This document shows positions 13,001 to 22,193 of a stretch of 64,000 nucleotides of DNA, piece after piece. Position 1 is the stretch's first letter; the number at the start of each line of letters is the position of its first letter. The translations under genes were made by a program, and so were the position numbers. A model generated the notes under the pieces. The model was given only the letters and a program-made list of their open reading frames with translations, had not been told where the DNA came from and did not search any database. The stretch comes from Gordius sp. MW1 (taxonomy: Eukaryota; Nematomorpha; Gordioida; Gordea; Gordiidae): positions 26,819,901 to 26,883,900 of the forward strand of contig OZ038527.1 of assembly GCA_964036665.1 (NCBI GenBank), read 5' to 3'.

Positions 13001-13552
13001 AGATTCCCGCTTGAGCTAGATCCGTGAGGCCGATCCATGCTCTACTGTTATTACCAAGTTTTGCTTCAATCCATAACTATTCATATGAAATCCAATATAT
13101 TTAGCAACAAAGATATTTGCAGTTTAGTATTTCCATGGGCCTAGCCAGCATTGGAATTAGAGGGGTGAGCAATAATGATCGAAAAATTATCTAAAATTTA
13201 ATATTATCATGGTTAAAATTATTAAAAATTATCATTTTGCCCCTCCCTAAATCATTATTGCCCCCCTGTAATAATACAATAATTTACCCTGGGGTAAACA
13301 TATCGCTTTATGAAATAATTTTATTAACTATGTAGTATGTACCAACTCTTCCGGCTGGTCAGGTTCATAAATTTTAGCGCCCGACTCCTCGCAAGAGGCC
13401 ACAGTGCCGCTGAATGTCAATTTACTATCAACGTCAATGAAAATGCATCTGCTAGTCAAAGGGAAAAATTCATAATTTGAGGGACAAGGATTAGGGCAAG
13501 GAGTTTCTACGGTGCATGTGAAATAATTTGTAAATGAATTTTTATGTAAATT
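457..13552 (-). CDS. Gene C: CTLD-CTLD-(Cys module)x6-SEA transmembrane receptor-like gene, partial
   Basis: This multi-exon gene was deduced by comparing the three tandem copies. Exons from 5' to 3' on the minus strand are 13343-13552, 12919-13076, 11210-11358, 10940-11135, 6058-6165, 5029-5153, 4584-4733, 4150-4302, 3549-3689, 2951-3043, 2370-2486, 1534-1665, 947-1053, 731-795 and 457-617. They total 2065 nt (688 codons plus one base), and every junction is phase-compatible with GT donors and AG acceptors. The domain order is CTLD-1, CTLD-2, six Cys-rich modules and SEA. The TM and tail exons seen in the sister genes would lie left of position 1, and the signal-peptide exon was not found. 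This is the only copy of the three with no stop, frameshift or lost splice site. The role is inferred as a cell-surface recognition or adhesion protein, with unknown ligand. Confidence 0.72.
1534..4733 (-). CDS. Gene C six cysteine-rich EB/EGF-like module exons
   Basis: Six small exons (4584-4733, 4150-4302, 3549-3689, 2951-3043, 2370-2486, 1534-1665) each encode one module of 31 to 51 codons. All start and end in phase 1, so each can be skipped without changing frame. Most have six cysteines in an EB/EGF-like pattern that includes a C-x-C pair (for example CKCV, CKCD, CMCN); the 93-nt exon has only four. Typical pieces are GERCSATRPC, GEQRCQAGNC, GDECTADKEC and GEACLSTNEC. They most resemble invertebrate EB modules, which form extracellular stalks. 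Family assignment rests on cysteine spacing alone. Confidence 0.75.
5029..11135 (-). CDS. Gene C CTLD-2 (three exons)
   Basis: This is a second C-type lectin-like domain in exons 10940-11135, 6058-6165 and 5029-5153. The N-terminal exon has CPDNGIRVSP, then VCII, then GCNTRGLSLWSP. The middle exon has the WRVGIRS core (equivalent to WIGL) and DGRQARFDP. The C-terminal exon has ECLYL and CYTDRNYICF, the closing CTLD cysteines. No EPN or WND motif is visible. The last exon has two candidate in-frame acceptors 15 nt apart (CT at 5154 or 5169 on the plus strand), so five residues may be alternatively included. The intron between the first two exons is swollen to about 4.8 kb by a hAT MITE and a 3.3-kb insertion. 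Confidence 0.78.
5409..5972. mobile_element. hAT-type MITE with repeat-bearing inverted arms
   Basis: This 564-bp insertion is present only in unit 1; the matching site in unit 2 (near 30290-30310) is empty. It is flanked by an 8-bp target duplication, CTTTCTAT at 5401-5408 and CTTTATAT at 5973-5980. Termini are TAGTGATGGTGAAA and its inverted copy. Both arms are made of tandem copies of a roughly 35-bp unit containing gcgctaaagctatagcac, in opposite orientation on each side, around a centre near 5690. No coding capacity. The TAGNG end and 8-bp duplication indicate the hAT superfamily. Confidence 0.85.
6960..7290. repeat. Degenerate tandem repeat, about four copies
   Basis: The motif gatacatgcaatatgttttatttaaagttgtag recurs near 6980, 7038, 7150 and 7262. 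Two of the intervals also repeat a cacattcctaca segment, giving a period of roughly 113 bp. It is AT-rich and non-coding. Confidence 0.7.
8750..9000. other. Segment with telomere-like motif, relative of the 63483 MITE core
   Basis: Contains ggttttaggttagggttagagttagatgcaca, whose reverse complement matches the core at about 63596-63650 (gtgcatctaatcctaaccctgaccc ... taacctaaaac). Probably a related mobile element rather than a telomeric remnant. Clear ends were not found. Confidence 0.45.
11210..13552 (-). CDS. Gene C CTLD-1 (three exons)
   Basis: This is a C-type lectin-like domain split over exons 13343-13552, 12919-13076 and 11210-11358. The first exon carries CPSNYEFF, a second Cys, and CEESGAKIYEPDQPEEL. 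The second carries the CTLD core signature WIGLTD. The third carries W..WEEPK, then conserved cysteines ending in AKVCWTP. Phases are 0, 2 and 1. The usual EPN/QPD sugar-binding triad is not present (WEEPK occupies that region), so classical Ca-dependent mannose or galactose binding is doubtful. The middle exon encodes two cysteines (CWSNQC) that gene B lacks, possibly an extra disulfide. The acceptor of the first exon (at 13553-13554) is the least certain boundary. Confidence 0.8.
12484..12648. mobile_element. hAT MITE with CATGGGCGTAGCCA termini
   Basis: This is a 165-bp foldback element. The ends CATGGGCGTAGCCA and TGGCTACGCCCATG are inverted copies, the subterminal runs are G-rich and C-rich, and an 8-bp target duplication TAATTATA lies at 12476-12483 and 12649-12656. 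Relatives occur at about 13133-13265, 13700-13855, 26339-26596, 35253-35421 and 36005-36142. Confidence 0.88.
13133..13265. mobile_element. Degenerate GGGCGTAGCC-type MITE
   Basis: It begins catgggcctagccagcattgg and ends in a C-run after ctaaatcattattg, with the far terminus eroded. It occupies the same place beside CTLD-1 as the element at 35253-35421 in unit 2, so it inserted before the units duplicated. Confidence 0.6.
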
Positions 13553-13720
13553 CTATGCATTTGAATAAGAAGGGTGAAATAATAATTTAGGGGGGGGGGA
13601 GTCAAAATAAATTTTCATAATTTGAGGGACAAGCATTAGGACAAGGATTTTCTACGGTGTATGTGAAATAATTTGTAAATTAATTTTTATGTAAATTCTT
13701 TGCATTTGAATAAGAAGGGG
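13467..13720. repeat. Tandem duplication overlapping the first CTLD-1 exon of gene C
   Basis: A segment of about 148 bp (cataatttgagggacaag ... agtcaaa) occurs twice in a row, at about 13470 and 13618. The left copy includes the 5' part of exon 13343-13552 and its acceptor side; the right copy is a partial exon relic. Unit 2 has a single copy (about 35908-36020). Confidence 0.75.
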
Positions 13721-13855
13721 GCAATAATGATTTAGGGGGGAGTCAAATTTTTTTTTAATTTTTGCCATAATTTTAATAAATTTTGAAGGATATTTCGATT
13801 TGGGGGGGGGGGCAGGCGTCTCTCCCTGCCTCTCTTTGACTACGCCTATGAAGGA
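13700..13855. mobile_element. Degenerate GGGCGTAGCC-type MITE
   Basis: G-rich left side (ggggcaataatgatttagg) and a right end reading ctccctgcctctctttgactacgcc. It is parallel to the element at 36005-36142 in unit 2, so it is another insertion older than the duplication. Confidence 0.6.
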
Positions 13856-14813
13856 GTCAATAAAATGTACTTAATAACGAATATTTATATTTAGCTTTAT
13901 ACGATAATCGAAATCAATTTAAAAATACGATGCGATGTAATTTACATTGTAATTTAGATCTTTGAAATGTTAACCAAGCTATGATTTCTACGTCGTGTGC
14001 AGGTGAGTTTTTAAGGACTAGAAATGAAAATTATGATTATGTAATAATATATTTAAAATTACTTGAATAATTTTTTTAATAACCTGTTTAAAAACCTCAA
14101 CAAGGATAATTATTTATAATTAATCCTTAAAGATTAATTTATCATGCGATTTAGACATGGGTTGGTTACAGGAAATGTTTGTTAAAATGTTTATTAATTA
14201 CACAAACAAAACATAATATAAAAATTACCCAATATATCCAAGACAGCTCTTTTGAATATGATTAGAAGCCAAAAATATTGGAAACCGACATAGGTCAAAT
14301 TCATGAAGCTTATGTAAATGTTCTAACAAATAATTGCTATTCTAGAAATATTTACGATAATTTTTATTCGTGAAAATTACAAACATGAACTTGCTACAAA
14401 TATATGAGCTGTTAACAATTAATGTTAATTAAAATTATTTCAACTAAATGTAACCAGATTATACCACTATTCTACAAAAAATTCGAATAAATGTAAATGA
14501 AATGTATTTACATTATGCCTTAATCGGTTTTATAATAGATATAATCCAGTGGCTTAGCTCGCATTTTTCCCCTAGGGGGTGGGCCAATTTGTGATTTTAA
14601 ACAAGTAGGCAGGGGTCAATGGCGATTTATAAAAATCATCCTCATAGATATATTGAAACTTAATAGTCAGCTAATCCATTGCGTATTTCTCTTTCAAAAT
14701 TCGTTTGAACCCTACCTTTAAAATGGCAAATCAATTTTATATTATTAAATCTTAAATATTCCCTTTTTGTTTACCTTCGACTTGCCCATGAGCAAGAGTT
14801 AGAGATCTACAAT

Positions 14814-14910
14814 TAGTGATGCTAAAATCCAGACGAGACGAAAGTTTTTACTTGGAGACGAGACGAGATTTTAAATTCGAGATCTCAGCTTAAAATTTTA
14901 TTCACTGCCC
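14814..14910. mobile_element. Fragment of GAGACGAG-type hAT MITE
   Basis: It begins TAGTGATGC, followed by agacgagacg and gagacgagacgag repeats, matching the left end of the complete element at 60256-61778. The right boundary is unclear. Confidence 0.6.
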
Positions 14911-15306
14911 ATCATACATATATATAATAAATAAGTTTATATTTCTATATGTATGATCAAAACTTAGGGTGTTAAATGAAAATTAATATAATTGGGATTT
15001 CTTTAAAATTGGATATTTTACAACCAAAACAAGTTAAATTTAATCCATATCCGCTTAAAATTTAAATTTTAGTAATGTTAGCTTGTTTAATAAAATATGA
15101 GTGGCCTTTAGGGCTTGCAAAAATTGTTTAATACTTTTATCCTGAATTTTAATATAATATGAACATACAATGATTTATAATAATGAAGTAAATATTACCG
15201 AGGCATCTTCAAATTTCGCAACAGTTCCATCATCCAGTCTGATGTGAGGATATTTTAAATCTTAATTAAACAAATTACGTTAAACCTAGCTAAAATAATT
15301 AAAGAT

Positions 15307-15520
15307 TTTTTGAGCACCCCAGCGATTTCTGTGCCTGCCGAACGATTAATTTCGAGAGCATCTTTTACACTTTGGAAACACCGTAAATTTTCTAGCATAA
15401 GTATGTCAAGATTTATGATTGACCTTATCATGGCACACCTCTGAAATTCTCTAGCTACAAATCACGTTTGTTTCACCATTTCCACTACCTTTCACATTGT
15501 GATAAGGATGGCAGGTGCAT
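15307..15520 (-). other. Segment conserved between units 1 and 2, possible coding relic
   Basis: This block is clearly conserved with 42405-42620. On the minus strand it carries an open stretch including LRCFQSVKDALEINRSAG followed by GVLKK. The unit 2 copy keeps most of the peptide but shifts frame within it. It could be a decayed transposon ORF or an unrecognised upstream exon; I could not identify it. Confidence 0.35.
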
Positions 15521-16184
15521 TCTCATCTATTAAATTTTATGTATATTTTATATGTCGCAAAACTATAATATATATGAGTTTAAGCTTTATTTGTAAATAA
15601 TTATTCTAGGCCAAATTATTTTGAAAATAGTACAAGTTATTTTGGGACAAAATATATTATGGTTTTACACTACTTTAATAGATTCGTTGACTTTTAGAAT
15701 GCAAAAGGATTTGCCATGAAATTATATACGTACAATTTATTCAGATCTCAATTTTCGTTTGTAATAAATTTAGTAAATGCTCTATTGATTTTAATACACC
15801 TTTGTAATGTGTGTAACTGATTACCATGAATAATGGCGATATGGCATTATGAGAATTATAAAAATGGAATAAATTCTTAAGTAACGAATTCATAAAAGTA
15901 ATATCAGATGTTTAAAACATTGATCTAAAGACATTATTCATTTTTATCGATGATATTTATCAAATATGATGCAAATAAGTTAAATTTAGATAAATTTACA
16001 AACTAGTGTGTCTAAAATTTTAAATTAATCTTATTAATTAAAAATGCATGTAGTGGCAGACAGGCAGGATAGCTTTACAAATTTAATGATATTTTATCTA
16101 GCTATGTCATGGAAACAGTTATTTTTGTTAATTGGTGAATTAATATGTAAAATTTTGTAACGTAGTGTACAAGCCTAATAAAAA

Positions 16185-16400
16185 CTCGGGCCTTCGGCCC
16201 TCGTGGGAAGGGTGAGAAGGGAAGGGAAAGGGGAGGAGGGGAAGGGGGGACGACTCATCTATACTCCGTATAAATGTATCATATTTGCTATGCAATTTAT
16301 GGGCGAGAAAGGCGGGAAGGGGCGAGAATGCCTATAGGGGGGTATTAAATGCCTAATGATTAATTAATTTTATACAAATTTTCCATTTATAGGCAAAAGC
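16185..16400. mobile_element. Unclassified repeat with GGGCCTTCGGCCC hairpin
   Basis: This insertion is missing from the matching site in unit 2 (about 43315). It starts aaactcgggccttcggccctcgtggg (a GC-rich stem-loop), continues through a purine-rich GGGAAGGG tract and ctatgcaatttatgggcgag, and ends near ttataggcaaaa. An inverted, nearly identical copy is at 51030-51230. No ORF. Confidence 0.7.
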
Positions 16401-16429
16401 CACAGTATATATAGAATTTCCTTACTATC

Positions 16430-16545
16430 ATTAAAATCCCTAACCGATTGATCCACCACTATGGTAATCTATAATAGCTTTGTCTCCTTTGGTTTGTTCT
16501 AGAGTCAGAATCGATCGTCTGCGGTTTCACCAAGAAAGCATCCTA
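16430..16545 (-). mobile_element. RTE LINE fragment
   Basis: The sequence ctaaccgattgatccaccac ... tagctttgtctcctttgg matches the RTE copy at about 19308-19375. It is a short, orphan piece. Confidence 0.6.
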
Positions 16546-17340
16546 TTTACAATGGTTATTTTCGTGATATATGATAAATTTTACGATTAATATAAAGATA
16601 TTAAGAAAAAAGAATGAATAGTTTGATAAATTAGCTCAAAACTTCACTTCGCTTTTTTTCGCTTCGCGCGTCATCACGAACGTTGCGTATGTCTATTTAG
16701 CTAACATTTCCGAATAAGGCTTGCGTCACTTGAGGTGAATGCTCTAGCTTGGTTAATTTGCTGTTTATTTATTGTATTAAACATTTTGGAGAGTTTTTAT
16801 ATCTCGGTTTTCTAAAATTGGTTTACCCAGGACTCCTGTCTATCCTCTTTTCTTTTTATGTCGAAATGTCTAACTTTTGTGTGAGTCAAACTTGTATTTA
16901 ACTATTTTACTATAACTGCCCCCCCCCCTTTACCCAAAAATTGTAGTATCAAAACTTTATCAGTAACCAATGCATATTTGTCTTTAGCTACCAAAGTTAA
17001 TAACATTCTTTTTAGGTTTAAAGCTTAAGTGCTATTTGTTAAATTATTAGCATAAAAACTTAAATTTATCTCCCCTCTGAGTTATCTTGCGCTCCTGAGA
17101 TTTAATCACGATAGATATATTATTAAGATTGGAATAAGGATTTGTTTAGTTGGGCAATTCCTTAAATATAAAACTTATGAGTTTTAATTCAATATATTAA
17201 ATGTCTTTATTTAAAAGATCACAAAATCTCTATAAGATTAAAGAATTTCCATAATAGTTTTTTCGCCAAGTTTTAATCAAAATCAAAAATCGCATTTTTT
17301 TAATTTTTTAATGATTATTTCTACATAGCCACTCAAGGGA
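16545..17340. other. Intergenic, conserved with 44560-45180, no gene seen
   Basis: This region aligns with unit 2 (for example ttagctaacatttccgaataaggc and gtctatcctctt), showing it is part of the duplicated unit. I see no coding exon, RNA gene or repeat in it. Confidence 0.5.
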
Positions 17341-17455
17341 TTAAAATGTGTTAAAGAAGGCACTCTACAGGTATAGTTTTTATTTTACTATATAGCTAAA
17401 TGTGTTAAAGAAGGCACTCTACAGGTATAGTTTTTATTTTACTATATAGCTAAAT
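17340..17455. repeat. 53-bp direct duplication
   Basis: The segment aatgtgttaaagaaggcactctacaggtatag ... tatatagct occurs twice in tandem. Unit 2 has one copy at about 45185-45235. Non-coding, near the 3' end of the RTE element. Confidence 0.85.
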
Positions 17456-17479
17456 GTGTTAAAAATTTTGACATTTCTT

Positions 17480-20400
17480 CTTCTTTATCAGTTATTTGGT
17501 GCCACCGTGGGGATTGATTAAACGTGTTTCTTCCATCTTGACCAGGTGAGTGCCATGTCTTGACTAATCTCTTTAGTTTTCATAACTTTATCGACTTGCC
17601 CTTTCCACGTGACACGGGGCCGTCCTCTTCCTCTCTTTCCGGTACCTTTATGTCTAGTACTTTTCGATTTACGTCATTCGTGTCCCTTCTTAGTATATGC
17701 CCATACCACCTTAGACGATTTTTGTTAATCATATCCGCAATAGGTTGAATGCTCATTTTTGTCATGAGAAAGTCATTCGTCCTATGGTCGAGCTTAGTAT
17801 ACCCCAAGCTCCACCGTATCATTCTCATATCTGTGGCTTGTAATAGATTTTCTTCCGTGGTGTTTAATGCCCATGTTTCACTTCCATAGAGTAACACCAG
17901 TCTTACGATGGATTTGTAAGCTTTGCTCTTCAACCATATTGGCATTTTCTTGTCGCACAATACACCTGATATACTTCGCCATTTAAGCTATCCTTTTTGG
18001 ATCCGAGCATTGACTTCAGTTGCGCCACTTCCCTCTTGATGAAGCATCGAGCATAGGTATGTAACCCTGTCTACTTTTGGGTACTCTAGATGGTAATTTA
18101 GCGATGGGCTGCCTGTACCGTTCATTTCCATGTATACCTTTTTTCGATCGTTGACGTTTAAACCATATCCAGCTAAGTGCTTTGACCACTTTTCGGCTCC
18201 TTCGAGTACTTTCCCCTTTGTTTCCTTGCATAGTATATATCATCGGCATATAGCATACACCATGGCGATGGCTTTTGAATGTCTCTCGTTATCGTGTCTA
18301 TAAATGTATTAAACAAAAGAGGACATAAAGCAGATCCTTGATGTAAGCCAATTTTAATCCGAAATGGTTTAGTGTCTTTAACTGTCGTCCTAACGCAAGA
18401 GTTTGAGGCTTCATAAATATTTTTCATATGCCGTATATATGCTTCAGAAATAATTTGCTTTCTCATGCACCACCTTATTAAATCGCAGGGGACCGTGTCA
18501 TAAGCTTTCTCCAAGTCGAACCATATGTACATCTTTCCACTTTTTACCATACTTATCCATCATTTGTCTTAGGGCGAAGATTGGGTCGATTGTGGATTTG
18601 CCGGCCACAAATCCGAATTTTAGCCGATTTTCCGCCTCGTTTTTTAGCCTTTTTACTAAGATCCTTTTCAAAAGCTTCAAGGAATGGCAAGTTAGCTTGA
18701 TACCTCTGTAATTCCCACAGTCCTGAGGGTCTCCTTTGCCTTTGAATAATTGTATAATCGTCCTTGCCCTCCATTGATTAAGAATTCGTTCTACCAATAT
18801 CTTGTTTAGGAGGTTCGTCATGGTGATGACTCCTTCTTCACGACATCCGAGCAATGCTTCCATAGGTATTCCATCTGGGCCATTTGCTTTTCCTTTTGCA
18901 TCTTGCTAATTTGTGCCTTAACTTCATCCTCCTGAAAGAGTTCGACCATACTTAAATTTGGCTCAATTTTAGGAAAGGAATCTATGTCATTTGCAATATT
19001 CATAAGTTTCTTAAAATATCCTTTCCACCTTTCCATCACTTCCTTCGGCTTGAATACGGTTTGACCCTTCTCGTTTTTGACCATTTTAAGAAACTCCCAC
19101 ATCGCGACTTTTCTTCTCCCTTAACTTGGCCAATTTTTACATAAGCCTATCGCCCCGATCCAGTTTGTTTGCCATCGGAGTAGGCGGCATTCTTCGCTAT
19201 TGCAACGGCCTTTTTTGCGGCCCTTTTTGCCTTTCTGTATTCTTGATAATCCTCCGACTTTTTTGAATTATGCCACGTCTATATAGATTTTTTTTTTCGA
19301 TGAAATCTTTAACCGATTGATCCCACCAGCATAGTTCCCTATTCATAGCTTTGCCTCCTTTGATCTGTCCTAGAACACGAATCGCTGTTTCCTTAATGTC
19401 CTTATATAGCGTCTCCCAATCGTCGTCTACGTCCCTTTGCAACCTCCTTGCACCCAAAAGTGAGGAGGCTTTGATGGTATTCTTCGTTCGTCGATGTGTC
19501 CTTTAGCCTTTCGTATCGAATTCGATATCCATATACCTTTCTTCTTTCCGGAAATACTCTTCTGTCAAGATCCATAACAAGAGGACGATGTTGCCTGGTG
19601 ATTTCTTCTAACGGTATTACTTTGAAAATTTTGATACTCCACAAGTCCTTTCGCCGTATGATTAAATAGTCAATTTGACTAAAATGCTTCCCACTTCCAT
19701 AGGTCACAATATGATCTTCGCGTTATTGAAAATATGTGTTAACGATCGCCATTTCATATGCGTGGGATACTTGGAGAAGTTTTTCCCCATCTTTGTTCTT
19801 CATACCATGCCCACAGCCTTTATGATTGCGTTCATACCCGAGGCGATCTTTCCATACGTGAGCGTTGAAATCTACCCCAATAATTAGCCTTTCTTCATGT
19901 CATATTCCTTGTTTCCTTTTCGAGTGAATCGAAGAATATGTCTTTCTCTGATTCCATACACCCAATTTGGGGAGCATACGCGCACATATAGGAGGCCCCC
20001 TTGATCTGCAATCGTTACCCATATTAGCTTTTCGGACCAACGCTTGACTTCCACCACTATGTCCTTAAACGATTCGTTTAGAACGATACCGACCCCGTTT
20101 CTACGCTTAACCCACTGTAGAATAGTTTGTATCCTTCTCCTAACTCCTGACCTTTGGTTCCGTATGTAGGCAAGCTGTCTGTACCTTTCTTCTTTTTGGC
20201 ATTTGTGCGACCTTGATGCTCTTCCCCGTCAACGTTCCCACATTCCAGCACGTTATTCGCATTCTTTCCATAACTAATTTCCTTAACCGCCTTCGTTGTG
20301 AGTTGGGCAGGGGCCCTAGTGTATTTTTCACATTGCAAGGGCGGGGTATGCAGTGCGTCGTTTGTGGAGGACACCCGGCCTTCTCTTGTAAAATCTTGTT

Positions 20401-20530
20401 TGAAACTATCATGATTCTGGATTTGGTTTTTAAAGCCGCTCTCCGACCTGACGCCAACCCTCCACTTTTTGCACACAGACTTGGGACCGTCGTAGGTAGT
20501 GTTAAATTTTGACATATATAGTCAGCAATT
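17480..20530 (-). mobile_element. RTE-clade LINE, defective, copy 1
   Basis: This non-LTR retrotransposon is read from 20.5 kb down to 17.5 kb. The N-terminal endonuclease starts ITCWNVGTLTGKS (about 20260). The central reverse transcriptase shows DLEKAYDTVP, GLHQGSALCPLLF and the catalytic MLYADDI motif (about 18220-18550). The C-terminal part has YGSETWALNTTEENLL and LRWYGHILRRD (about 17700-17900). The coding is broken into many frames by indels and stops, so it cannot be autonomous. Its neighbours and truncation points match the copy at 45.3-48.2 kb, so it was present before units 1 and 2 duplicated. Confidence 0.92.
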
Positions 20531-20798
20531 ATTTGTAACATGTATAAAATACATAAAATAACATTTACATATACTCAATTAATATGCATAGATTGCTGGT
20601 GTACGATTTTATATTTTATAGTCGAGCATAAAATTATGTAAGATCCATTTCAATTACAAGATGCGTCGCATTTTACATATTTTATAGATACATTATTTTT
20701 TATAACCTCCACCTTAGATTCCCTTTCAAATGATTTTCCATATGAGAAGGCCTTTTCATAAGATTTGGAGTTGTCGTAAGATGGCGAGTACGCATGTT

Positions 20799-21205
20799 TT
20801 ATATAACATTACTATAATCGTTCTCGTAGTTTTTTGCTTTATAGTAATCGTAACTATCATCGTAATCACTATCAAGCCCTGTACCATCTTCACCTATGGA
20901 TTCTGGATAAAAGATTGAATTGGGATATGAATAATAGGGGTAATTTTTAATATTTGGTGATATGGATTCCATGTATTGATAGCTGTATTGGTAGTCGAAA
21001 TCATAATCGAAATCATAGTAATCCCGGTAATAGTAATTGGTGTACATTTTAGTCATCTTTCTTAAGCTATATTTACCCAATACTTCGTCCTGTGGAAGTT
21101 TTTCCAACAACTTTAGCACTAACCAAAACTCTTCTTCGTCAGGAACGTATGGCTCTGGTAATTCCAATTTATATTTCCATGGCATATGATTGCGTGGATC
21201 TTGGG
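20799..21205 (-). CDS. Gene B cytoplasmic tail, Tyr/Asp-rich
   Basis: This is the final exon, entered in phase 1 after an AAG acceptor. It encodes about 135 residues: QDPRNHMPWKYKLELPEPYV, an acidic and Leu-rich stretch (DEEEFWLVLKLLEKLP), then a run dominated by Tyr and Asp (NYYYRDYYDFDYDFDYQYSY). One YQYM site fits the YxxM motif for PI3-kinase SH2 binding; no ITAM spacing is evident. Compared with gene A, one base is missing near 20806, which ends this copy early after YENDYSNVI, whereas the alternative frame would continue with more Tyr-rich sequence. No similarity to a named family was recognised. Confidence 0.65.
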
Positions 21206-21492
21206 CTTATGTTAATTATCAAAATAGTTTAAAATTACAAAAACTTAGTTATCACGCAAGATCTTATGGACACTTAAATAGGATAGTAAGCTTAAGTTTA
21301 TGATAAAATATGCAAAGGGTGAACTGGGTATTAAAAATTCTTTTATGCAAAATTATGTAAAATGCCTTTTTGTTAATGTTTCTGATTGAAGAATCGTAAC
21401 CAGTTACCTAATTGCTTTAAGCCTAATTATGGATATTTTAATTAGAAAATAATTTATATATTTAATGTTGAATGCTATCTGTTGCTACTTAC

Positions 21493-21630
21493 TGTATTTG
21501 TAGTATTTTTTTATCGAGATCGCCATTCCTATTAAAAGCGCAATCGCGAAAAAAACAATTGCCAAATGTCTTATAGGAGAGATATGCAAGGACACTTCTG
21601 GTTTAGCTGCTATGACAGTTTTGCAATGAC
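21493..21630 (-). CDS. Gene B transmembrane exon
   Basis: This 138-nt exon (phase 1 to phase 1) encodes GHCKTVIAAKPEVSL, a hydrophobic helix HLAIVFFAIALLIGMAISI, then the basic stop-transfer KKYYKY. The acceptor is TTTCTAG and the donor is a consensus GTAAGT. It follows the SEA exon (donor phase 1, 2.5 kb upstream) and precedes the tail exon at 20799-21205. Orientation implies an outside N terminus and cytoplasmic C terminus. The exon itself is intact and nearly identical to the gene A version. Confidence 0.8.
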
Positions 21631-21774
21631 CTAGAAACATCAAGTTAATATATTTATAAGACTTACAATTTAACCTAAAGTTAGTATTAAACTTTTTTAT
21701 TAAATTATACATAAAAAGATTCGAATTGGAAATCACAACCTTTGAATATGACACAAAAATTATACATTCCAAGT

Positions 21775-22190
21775 TACATAAACCTGGGGCACCGTCTTAT
21801 GTGTGGGGATGTTGATTTATGTATGATTCATAAGCTTTATCTTCATATCATACGATAACTTTTTGTTTTAATATATGAATCGGTTACACAGTCTACAAAT
21901 ATTGAATTCGTGATGGTTTACGTTGAACAATTTTTTAGTTTTTTCCCTAGTCGTCCAGATTTTGTGATTAATGAGACCAAAGGTACAAAAAATGGTCTTA
22001 ACTTTTTTAAGCTATATTCCCACGCCGTTGTAAATTTATATTTAATACTTATATAATCATTGTATTTTTTTTGTTTCACCCTTACTAATAGTTTTATCCA
22101 CGTTTATGGAAACTTTCCTCCCAGAATTAAATTCGTCGCACTATCTCGGAACTCAGAGTACATTAGAGTACTAATTACGTATAATGTTAA
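21775..22190. other. Spacer between gene B TM exon and unit boundary, no gene seen
   Basis: Conserved with 49460-49550 and 51240-51590. Short T-rich stretches but no exon. In gene order this is the intron between the SEA and TM exons of the receptor gene. Confidence 0.5.
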
Positions 22191-22193
22191 GTA

